This document shows, piece by piece, positions 47,041 through 56,778 of a stretch of DNA of 64,000 nucleotides; position 1 is the stretch's first letter, and every line of letters starts with the position of its first letter. The notes under the pieces were generated by a model. That model did no database searches and had not been told where the DNA came from. It worked only from the letters and a program-made list of their open reading frames with translations. The stretch spans positions 164,678,080 to 164,742,079 of the forward strand of contig NC_081413.1 of assembly GCF_030272615.1 (NCBI RefSeq), written 5' to 3'. The DNA is from Cryptomeria japonica. Its lineage: Eukaryota > Streptophyta > Pinopsida > Cupressales > Cupressaceae. Both the position numbers and the translations under genes were made by a program.

Positions 47041-47627
47041 TATTCATGTCAAGGAGCATCATAATTCATAGCCTCTAGAAGATAACCACACTAATATCCT
47101 TTTAAGCATGCCAACTACATCATATGATACTCTCTTTCTTTGTATGAACTTGCATAACAACATCAACAAACATTAAATAAATAGTGATGGTTTTTGAATA
47201 GTTACTAAGCTTGAATTTTCATCTTTGAAGTATATTTTCATTCCTCGTAATCAAAATATGCTAGAATTTTTTAAGACATGACAAGCCAAAGATTACATAA
47301 AAAGTTATTGAGAGAACTCATGATTTTTCCAAATAAATATTAAATCAAAGAATGATAGATTCAATTTTATTACATACCAAAGAAGTTTTAGACTTATGAC
47401 CTAGCATAACTTCACCAACAAGTATATTACATAACACAATCCATATAAAAAACACTTCTTAGGTTCAAGAAGGCTATACCAAACCCTCTTTTAATTATTT
47501 CCCTTATACATTATCAGGATATGAATGTCCCAAATATTATACATTGTTTTGAAGCATTCTTTAGTAAAAGATAATAAAGAATATAAATACTTTTTCTATC
47601 CCAAGTGATTAATATTATCTCATAGAT
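47041..47627. other. AT-rich spacer without genes
   Basis: There is no coding potential and no recognisable repeat. It is the host (or unidentified old repeat) DNA between A and D, and continues at 54280 after element D. Confidence 0.6.
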
Positions 47628-48401
47628 TGTTGGCATCGCACACTCTAATGGTAGTTAAAGGTGATTGAAGGTATTGTCATTGATAGAAACCTTGCAATCC
47701 TATGGCACCAACAAACTCTACACCAGCAAATAGTTCACCGACATCGACAATTTTGTTTACCGACACCTCAGCCAACAAGATTTTGATTATTGTATTTTGT
47801 ATTTAATTGTAATATCTTTTGTAAGCTGACATGGCATATTGTAATAAGACTCAAATATAAGTATGAGATCTTGTAGATCATTTTGTGTGACAATATAGAG
47901 GATAGATATGATGGATATGTAGAGCGAATATTAAGGCAAATTTTGTAGAAGGGTTTATGGTTATTGTATGAGCTTACACTGGTACTGAATCTGGCATTGT
48001 AGATGCTGTTTTGTAGGAGTACACTATATTGGATTTTCATAATCCATTTTGTAAGTTAGTGAGACTTCCTTTGTAAATGAGTAGTGAGCTTTAGGTAGTT
48101 GTCCTTCTTGCATGTGTAGGCTCCTCTTGTAAGTAATATCCATTCATTGGCCAGTGAGTGAATATTGTGGGTCACAAATCCCACCGAGGTTTTTCCCACA
48201 CTGGGTTTCCCCGTTAAACATCTTGTGTTATGGTGTGCTTTCTATGTTGTCTTTACTATTCGTATTTACTGCATTAATTCTTGTTTACCGATACATTGTT
48301 TTGGAATGCAAAATACTTAATAAGGTCAAAAATTTTGTTAACCGGTTAGATACTAATTCACCCCCCTCTCAGTATCTTTGGGACTATCATCAATCCTAAC
48401 A
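47628..48401 (+). repeat. D 5' LTR (774 bp)
   Basis: It runs TGTTGGCATCGC to AATCCTAACA. The hairpin block GTGGGTCACAAATCCCAC is at 48167-48184, followed by GAGGTTTTTCCCACACTGGG. The C-rich box ATTCACCCCCCTCTCAGT is at 48356-48373. Confidence 0.92.
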
Positions 48402-48403
48402 AT

Positions 48404-48415
48404 TGGTATCAGAGT
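48404..48415 (+). promoter_or_regulatory. D primer binding site
   Basis: TGGTATCAGAGT lies two bases after the LTR and matches initiator-Met tRNA at eleven of twelve bases; E has the same variant. Confidence 0.88.
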
Positions 48416-48472
48416 GTGGTCCTCTATTTTCAAAAGCCTAATAGCTTGAGGAAGATCCTGACACCGGTAAAA

Positions 48473-49586
48473 ATGGAAAACTTGAGAAAGCAATTAGAAG
48501 GAGCTCTTGCAGACTTTGATGCAGAAAAGTTGAAGAATATCAAACTTGAAGATGATCTAAAGACTGCACAGGAAATCATTCAAGGACTTCAGGAGAATCT
48601 CACTATTGATAGAAATAAAAGAAGAGAACTTCATGAGAAGATACAAAATGATGATGATGAAAAGGAAACTCTTAATGATCTTGTAAGCAAGATGAGGCAA
48701 GAAAACATGACCTTGAGGAATGAGATGCAAGACATGACTATGAGATTTTGTAAAGACATTGAAGAAAAAAAGAAGAATGAAGATGACTTGACTAGGAGAC
48801 TCAATGATGCTAGAAATGAAAATCTAAGACTCAGTCATGAAAATGATATGTTAAAGACAGATCTGATTCACACGAAACATGATAAAACTGAACTTATGAG
48901 ACAGAAGGATTTTTTGGAAAATGAGTTGGCTATTGCAAATCAACATAAAGAGAAATTCAAGAAAAGTTCAGAAGAACTTGATGATATGATGAAAAGTTAG
49001 AAACCTAATGGAGATGCTAATGAACTTGGATTTGAAGTTGGTGAAAGCTCCGGTACTGCAAACAATCATGATCATAGTAAACTGGTAAGACAACCTAATG
49101 CCTACAAATTTAATGGAAAATGCTTTTTTTAGTAACAAGTATGGTCATAAAGCAAATCACTGTAGATCTAGAAACTATCAGAAAACTAATGCACCCACCA
49201 GCCAATGTTCCAAATGCAACAAAATTGGTCATAATTCAAAAAATTACAGAATGAATGTAAGATGTTATGTTTGTGGAAGATTTGGACACTTATCTAATCA
49301 ATGCAGAACACAAACTGGCATAGGATATGGAAAGGCTATTCAGAAAAACAATGTGACTTGTTATGTTTGTAACAAGATTGGGCATATTGCAAAATTTTGT
49401 AGAAGTAAGACATCACCGACAAATAACAAAGGACCCAGTTTGAAAGGCAAAGAGAAGGTAGATGAGGTAAAGAAAGAATTTTCAAAACAATGGATTAGAA
49501 AGAGAGATCAAAATGTTGATGAGACTATTCCTTCACCGGTAGAACAAAGTATCACTCCACCGGTAGGAGATTCTTCATCCAACTGA
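48473..49586 (+). pseudogene. D Gag: coiled coil plus zinc knuckles
   Basis: ATG 48473 (MENLRKQLEGALADFD) opens a 175-codon, strongly heptad-like coiled coil ending at TAG 48998, where a Gln codon would continue the frame. After about 35 codons a run of seven T (about 49124-49130) shifts the frame by one base into the knuckle region. There the first finger (CFFSNKYGHKANHC) and the second (CSKCNKIGHNSKNY) each lack one ligand, while CYVCGRFGHLSNQC and CYVCNKIGHIAKFC are intact. A Lys/Glu-rich tail follows to the stop at 49584. It is homologous to the G Gag throughout. Confidence 0.85.
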
Positions 49587-49888
49587 AAAGAAACCTTTTG
49601 GGGGTATTGCAACAAATTGAAAATCATACAAGTTTACCCTCGGTTTATGGTGAGAAGATGAACTTCTTCTTTACCGGCAGATGTGTTAAGTTTCACTTAA
49701 CCACCAGGCATTTATTATGGTTGTTGAAGGAAAAGACATTATAAATCAATGTTTTTCCCTCTTTTTCATTCACTGAGCATTCAAACTTTTAGAGAGCATG
49801 AAAAACCTGAGCGAAGGCATCCATAGCGAGAAGTGAAACAAGTTATTTCAAGCATCCAAACCTATCAGGCAGATTAAGGTATTTATTA
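49587..49888 (+). other. Spacer between D Gag and second ORF
   Basis: No gene is supported. It is the counterpart of 23576-24126 in C. It may hold a leader or splice site for the second ORF, but none could be shown. Confidence 0.5.
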
Positions 49889-52800
49889 ATGGCTTCCTCC
49901 TCTGCTCCAGAATTCATTGCAAACCCTACTATTATAGAAGTAATCAAACGCCCTAGGCCTATTTTCAAGATTATCCCCAAAGTAGCGAAATAGGATGATA
50001 CCCTAGGTGCTTTTTCAAAAATTCCTAAAGGAGTTGCATATGCAGAAGAACCTAGAATTTACATACATTGCCATATTGAGGAATTAGGTTATGAGGAAAT
50101 CATGAAAATGTATAAGAATGTTATCTGTGATGAGAATTGAACTATAAAACCCAAGCATAAGGTTATAGAGACCCTAGGTTTTGTGGAAATCCTTGACATC
50201 CTAGAATTTCCTAAGGAAGTTGTAAGGATTGTGCTTACCAGAGTTCATGGTGAATTTTTTTGGCTTGACTCTATTCATAGAGTCACTAGAGAAGCAGTTA
50301 GGGTAGTGACTGGCTTACCATCCACTGGTAGCATGCTAGATAAAACTAAGAAGGTTCCTAATAACACAGTGATGACTTTAACTGGTATAACATATGACAA
50401 CAGATCCCTGAGAGTTAATGATGTAAAGGATAAGAATGTTAGATTCATAAGCATGATCTTAGGATATAAAACCACACATGCTAACCGACTGAACTCTGTT
50501 TCCAGTCTATGTATTAAAAGTGAATATGATATGGTCAACAATGATGCTAAGATAGATGTATGTGAGTGGTTGAAAGATGAGTTGATTGACAATCTAAAGA
50601 AAATAAAAGGAGATAAGAAAGGTACTTTCAGATTTGGCAATCTTCTTGTATGCTTAATTCTATATCTTACAAAAGAGGTTCCCTGCATAGGCAAGAAAGA
50701 CTTTGGTTATGATATACTGGTAGGAAAGCAACTATTAGATATATTCACCAGTATGGGGATAGATAAGGAAAACAAAATAACAGAGTATTTCCAAGCATTT
50801 AAAGCAAAAATGAAGACTAGGGAAAGGTTACCTCAAAGCATTGTAGACAAGTATGAGAAATAAATTTGTTTTGTGATTAAGAAGGATGAGATTTGGATGG
50901 AGGCAATTCTTCCTAGAACTGTTTGGGTGGCAGAAATAGGATATGAGGCTAATGTGAACATAATTGAAATATATGCCAAAGCCCTATTAGCAGCCCCTAG
51001 AAAACCGAAAGAAAAGGTTTTTGGAAATGCACAATCAGTAGAAAGTGATGTACAAACATTGAAACAAAGGAAGAGAAGAGAAAAATATATGAGTGCATCT
51101 AAGCAGGTTAAAGAAATAAAAGAAAATGTAATGAATATCACTGGTATCAAGGAAAGTGACTTAGAAGGATTACAACCAGAGGCTCATCTCTCACTGGTTG
51201 GTACATCCTCTAATCGTGAAATTCCTACTGAGTTTAAAAGAGTTGATAGGAAGAGAAAACCCTCACTGGTACCCTCTCCTTCTCCCAAGAAAACCAAGAC
51301 AACAAGGCAGAAGCAACAAGCAGTAAGACCACCAGCTAAGAAAATGACACCTAGAAAGAGAAAGAAAAAACAGACCATTCCACCACTTGACAACCTACTG
51401 AATAAGATAACAGATGATGGTAACTTATCAAATGTTAGTAAATTGTATGATAATTTTACAAATGAGGATAAAGAAAGCATAGAAAACAATATCATCTTAC
51501 ACCTTGATATTTATAACAAAGTTTTGATAGAGGTTGTAGATGATTTGCCTAGTGATCTATATAGGCGACTAGATGCTAAAAGGTTAGCCATTATGGAGCT
51601 TGACAAGAAAATCAAGATTGAGAAATTGCTAGCTGTTCACCTTGTGAAATCAGTTGAGGAAATTGATGAATTGATCAGTGAATCTCACAGAATAGTATTT
51701 TCAAGTAGACACCAACATGTAAGTCTAATGGCTGGCAGGGTTAATGAAATCTCAGAAGAGATAATAGACAAATGGGATATTTTCTTTGAGAAAGAGAAGC
51801 AAGAAGAACTGAAAAAACGTAAAACATTCAAGGTATACCAAAAGGATAAGGACAAAGGAAAAGGCAAGGTAGGTGGACTACCTAATATAAAAGTGACAGA
51901 TAACCTTCCACCACCTTCTAATACTCCATCGGTACTAACTGACAATACACTGACTATTGAGAATGTGGAGACTCCACATGAGGATACAAATCTTGAGTCT
52001 GAAATTTTGTACTCAAAGAACATAGACACTCAGGAGGTCACTATTGTAGTTGATAAAGAAATTGCCGAGGAAAAGAAGAAAGATGTTGCTACTGAGCAAC
52101 CGACTAACAATGTTGGAACACAAGCTGAAAATGTTGAAGTTGAAACACCAACCGATAACATTGAGATTGGGGTTAGTGAAATGGTTACTGATAGTACTAT
52201 TGATGCAAACATTGAAAAGATGGCAGAGATAGAGAAACCAACTGATAACACTAAAGAACAATCATAAAAACCAGCAGAAGAGAGCACAGTGAAATAGACT
52301 GAGACATAAGTTGAGAAACAAGTTCATATAGAGACAGTGCCACTGACAAATATTGAGAAACCTAAACCTTTGCTAGTTGAAATGCAAACACAAATTGATC
52401 TACTAGAGGTTGAGACAAGCAAAGTTGTTACTACCACCGACAGCATAGAGATTGTTAAGGTAGTTGGACAGTCATTTGGTACTTCCATGACAGAATTCAG
52501 ACCAACAAATGTGACTGAAGTGCTTTTGGATTCTATTAAGAAAATTATAGATTGTAATGCATTGGCTTATAAGGTTATAGATGATACCATTCCTATTCTT
52601 AAATTGATTGCACCCAAGTGTAATGTAGATAATAAGGATTCTTTGAGTCAGTTAGACACATTGTCTAAATACATCACCGACAACATACTGACTATGGACC
52701 AAATAAATGAAGAGACATTTAAGGAGAAAATGGAAAAAGAAAAAGAGAAATTCTTTGGAGAAACAATAAAGAAGTGCCCGAAACATATTGACACCCTCTT

Positions 52801-53281
52801 ACCAGCACTGAACAAAACAATTATGGAGTTCAAGGAACTGTACAGAGACACCTGTAAGACTAATCTTTTGACAGTGGATATTGATAAGGAAATCAGTAAA
52901 GTGCAAAAGGAAATTGATAATATAGCTGATAATATCATTGGCTCACTTGAACCAATATCAGTTATTGAGCAGGAAATTGCTGAATTTGAAGAGAAACTTG
53001 AGAAGTTAGAGAAGGAAAAGGAAAGAATAAAGGGCAAAGCAAAAGATCTTAAATGCAGACTCAATCCTAAATTGGATAACCTCATTTCTCTAAGGAAAGA
53101 GATCTCTGAGGCACTTATTCTAAGACAAAAGACACCAAAAGAGCAAATGCATCACCTCACCAGTACTATTCAGAGAACAGAGGCAGCATTAAAGGACAAC
53201 AATAGGTTCACTCAGAGCCTGAATTTGGTATTAGTAGACCTATTCCAGATTGTAACCAACCGGTTACAAGGTTCTAGCTAA
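49889..53281 (+). pseudogene. D second ORF (1,131 codons, function unknown)
   Basis: From ATG 49889 (MASSSAPEFIANPTIIEV) one phase holds to TAA 53279. Six internal stops lie at 49991, 50138, 50861, 52265, 52295 and 52307; each can be explained by C-to-T change of CAG, CAA or CGA. The N-terminal domain (residues 1-380) contains RVHGEFFWL (50240-50266), REAVRVVTGLPSTG and FRFGNLLV. A strongly basic segment follows (KKMTPRKRKKKQ, about 51338-51373), a likely nuclear localisation signal. The middle block has DLPSDLYRRLDAKR and GRVNEIS, then a Thr/Glu-rich linker, and a coiled-coil C-terminus (52720-53280). G and C have homologous frames. No enzyme motif is visible. Confidence 0.78.
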
Positions 53282-53482
53282 TAACTGCACTCATTTGACA
53301 ATTTTGACAACCTTTGTCATTGATGTCAAAGGGGGAGTAGTAGGATAGAGAAAAATGGTCATCATAAGAGATCATCTGCTCAGGGGGAGCACACAGTTTT
53401 GGTAAGATTTTTGGACTTCAATTTTGAAGACACTTTTTGGATTTTTCTCATGAGTGTTGCCATCAATGCCAAAGGGGGAGAT
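53282..53482 (+). other. D 3' non-coding region with repeated polypurine tracts
   Basis: Three tracts occur in 200 bases: TCAAAGGGGGAGTAG (53326-53340), TCAGGGGGAGCAC (about 53380-53392) and the terminal CCAAAGGGGGAGAT (53469-53482) before the LTR. The first and last are preceded by a CATTGATG or CATCAATG context. Confidence 0.8.
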
Positions 53483-54274
53483 TGTTGGTATTGTACACTC
53501 TAATGGTAGTTAAAGGTGATTGAAGGTGTTGTCATTGATGGCAACCTTGCAATCCTATGGCACTTGTAGGCACCAACATCGAAAAACTCTACACCGATAG
53601 ATAGTTCACTGGCATCGACAATAATGTTTACCAACACCTCAGCCGACAGGATTTTGATTATTGTATTTTGTATTTAATTGTAATATCTTTTGTAAGCCGA
53701 CATGGCATATTGTAATAAGACTCATATATAAGTATGAGATCTTGTAGATCATTTTGTGTGACAATATAGAGGATAGATATGATGGATATGTAGAGTGAAT
53801 ATTAAGGCAGATTTTGTAGAAAGGTTTATGGTTATTGTATGAGCTTACACCGGTACTGAATCTGGCATTGCAGATGTTGTTTTGTAGTAGTACACTATAT
53901 TGGATTTTCATAATCCATTTTGTAAGTTAGTGAGACTTCGTTTGTAATTGAGCAGTGAGCTTTAGGCAGTTGGCCTTCCTGCATGTGCAGGCTCCTCTTG
54001 TAAGTAATATCCATTCATTGCCCAGTGAGTGAATATTGTGGGTCACAAATCCCACCGAGGTTTTTCCCACACCGGGTTTCACCGTTAAAAATATTGTGTT
54101 ATGGTGTGCTTTCTATGTTGTCTTTACTATTCTTATTTACTACATTAATTCTTGTTTACCGGTACATTGTTTTGGAATGCAAAATACTTAATAAGGATAG
54201 AAATTTTGTTAATTGGTTAGATATTGATTCACCCCCCCCTCTCAGTATCTTTGGGACTATCATCAATCCTAACA
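53483..54274 (+). repeat. D 3' LTR (792 bp)
   Basis: It matches 47628-48401, starting TGTTGGTATTG and ending AATCCTAACA. The hairpin block is at 54038-54055 and the C-rich box at 54226-54247. Confidence 0.92.
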
Positions 54275-54997
54275 CAGATATCATTTCATTAAATAGCTAT
54301 GAAGTTTGGATATTTTAATTACAATATAATTTTATTTTTTTTGATAAGAAATATTTTTTTTTAATGTATAAGATGCGACTCTAACAATTTTCCTTTTCCT
54401 AAGATGTCGTTGATATATTTAAGACATTTGTTATCCCAAGAATAAATAGAAAACTCTCTAGTATCAATGGTTTTAAATAACAGATGATGTGAATGAGATG
54501 TCCATGGGTCTTATCAAACTTTCTCAAGAAGATCCTTCTAGCAACTTTTTGAGAGAGGAAGAGGACAAGCAAATTGATATAAAAAGGAACGAGGAAGTAG
54601 CATCTAGAAATAATTGTTGATCATTTAAAGAGAGAATTCAAGGTTGAAGCTAATGTGAGTACACCTCAAATTAATTATCAATAAATTATCTCAAAGATAG
54701 AATAAGTTAAATAGGTGCACATGAAACAATTAGGTGGTCAGGGTTAGTTTGAAGGGACAACTATAATATTTGAACTAATTGAAGTTGGATGGTGAGGTGA
54801 TTACAAGAATAAATGGAGTAGATGGAGATGGACAAATACCTTAGGAATACCCATAACTCGAAGGTTAAATTTTTTGTGTTACATTTATGGATAAGCGATT
54901 TATGTCACTTATTATAAATAGAAGTTAGAAAATGAACCTCATTTCTAGAAAAGTGATGTAAAATATAACGAAACAAGGTTTATTGTTTTCAAAACAA
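54275..54997. other. AT-rich spacer without genes
   Basis: There is no coding potential. T- and A-runs occur near 54325-54365. It is contiguous with 47041-47627 once element D is removed and is the target of element E. Confidence 0.6.
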
Positions 54998-56476
54998 TGA
55001 TAAATCAATGATGAATGAATAGTACCAAACCGGTACTGAGAGGGGGGGGTGAATCAGTACAGACAAAAATACAGACCTAAACTGGTTCAACAACAATCAC
55101 TCCAAATGACTAGCAGATAGTGACATCGGTTTGAAACTGAGTGCAACTGGTAAAACTCAGAACAACTAAAACAATCATTAACCGGTTGCTCACTAAGCTT
55201 TCTACTCAACTCAGAACTACACTACCATTTCACCCTTATGTATGAATAGGTAATCTATCATCATATCTTCACAACAGCTAGTTCAACATGTTTTATTGAC
55301 AGACATAAAACACAGAACCATCATATGCTTAACAGGTAATAACAAAGCATCACAAGATAAAAAGCATCACTCATGACACACATATTTTTCACTTGGAAAC
55401 CCAACTGGGAAAAACCATGGTGGGGATGAATACCCACAAGTTTGTTGTTGAACTCTTTGGAAGTCCGCTCTGTTAGGAGACTTGTCATGTTAAAGACAGA
55501 TACAATAGGGTTTGTTAGGAACCGATCCTGTTAGGGATCACCCGGTTAAGGGATGGCTACAATACCCGGTTAAGGGTTAAACCCTGTTAAGGGTACCTTG
55601 TTAGAGGAGTTCAAGAACTCAATAGCTAAAGGATTTCCAGAGCTCTCTAGCTTTCCAGATCTCAATAACTTCGAGTTACCCTGTTAGGGGATTTCACAAC
55701 TGTTGAGGTGGTTAGAGATCAATAGGTATTACAATGATCTGGTAACAACACTCAATGCCAATGCAAATCTACTTAAGCTCCTCTTCACCTTCTGCACTTA
55801 CACTCTGCAGGCATCACTTCTCTCTTCTAGTCTGGTAAGTATCACATATCCCTTCTCTTGGATACTCACACACAACTTTTGCCAACAACCTTTGAAAGAG
55901 TCACAACATCGACCTTATAGAAAACAGTTAGGTTGGAAGCATAAACCCTAAACCCTAAACCTAATAGGCTAAGGAATTTAGACGGTTCAATCCTGACCAT
56001 TGAGCATACTTCGTTAATCCCCATCGTTCATTTTTTGCCATTTTATAGTCTTCTCATATTCCCGAGGTAGATAGGCAAGATCTTCTTTCCACTGTTTCCA
56101 TGGCGGCTGATAACCCATCACGCATTATCGCCATTTTATAGTCTTCTCATATTCCCGAGATAGATAGGCAAGATCTTCTTCATGCACCCAAGGTTTACGT
56201 GGCAACACGTTCATCTTCTTGTTGTCATGCTAACTCATCGCATAAAGTCACTGGTTGAGCCACACAGACTTGAAGCACTTCAACTAGAAACCCTAAGGTT
56301 GAGACTATGAACCGATAGTCATTCAATGCTTCCTTGTGCTAGTTCCATAACCATATGTTAGTTCATAGTGTTATACTGGTTCTCTCATATTCTAGTTCAC
56401 ACCTTTGCAACATATTGACATCAATGACAACATACAATGTCGTTATGTCCACATACCGGTTCTCATAATGCCAACA
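54998..56476 (-). repeat. E 3' LTR (1,479 bp)
   Basis: In plus orientation it runs TGATAAATCAATG to ATGCCAACA. The C-rich box (minus strand) is at 55037-55055, the hairpin block at 55420-55437, the TTAGGG/TTAAGGG-type repeats at 55465-55695, and a 93-bp-period duplication at 56041-56181. Confidence 0.92.
56041..56181. repeat. 93-bp-period direct repeat in E LTR
   Basis: A unit of about 47 bases beginning TTTTATAGTCTTCTC and including GATAGGCAAGATCTTCTT starts at 56041 and again at 56134. The same pair is in the other LTR (near 61946 and 62039), so it predates the insertion. Confidence 0.85.
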
Positions 56477-56778
56477 ATCTCCCCCTTTGGCATTGATGGC
56501 AATATACAAAGATATCTCTCCGCTTCATATCTTCTCCCCCAATTTTTGTAGATGTCTTCTCTGCTTCACATCTTCTCCACTTCACATCTTCTCCCCCTTT
56601 GACAACAATGCTAAAGTGGAGGGACAAACTTCCCTGTTCCAGTATGCTGCTCCCCCTGAGGAGTAGCATCTTTCAACACATCAATCTTGAAGAAAGATTT
56701 GACTATGCAATACATGACTGATGTGGAGAATATACCTTTAGTTCACCTCTTGAAGGGGCAATACCCCTAATTCACCTC
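56477..56778 (-). other. E polypurine tract and 3' non-coding region
   Basis: The minus strand reads CCAAAGGGGGAGAT immediately before the LTR, preceded by CATCAATG. Further G-rich tracts occur near 56535-56545, 56590-56600 and 56651-56659. No gene is present. Confidence 0.8.

Larger units (their letters stand above)
47628..54274 (+). mobile_element. Element D: non-autonomous LTR element with Gag and a second ORF
   Basis: LTRs 47628-48401 and 53483-54274 are flanked by TAGAT (47623-47627) and CAGAT (54275-54279). The 5.1-kb interior carries a primer site, Gag, the second ORF and a polypurine tract, but no protease, integrase, RT or RNase H. It is not interrupted, so it is the clearest representative of the C/D/G group. 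Confidence 0.92.

Noticed and set aside
54320-54370. Poly(T)/poly(A) runs as a second LINE tail
   Set aside because: No flanking duplication or LINE coding remnant could be found.
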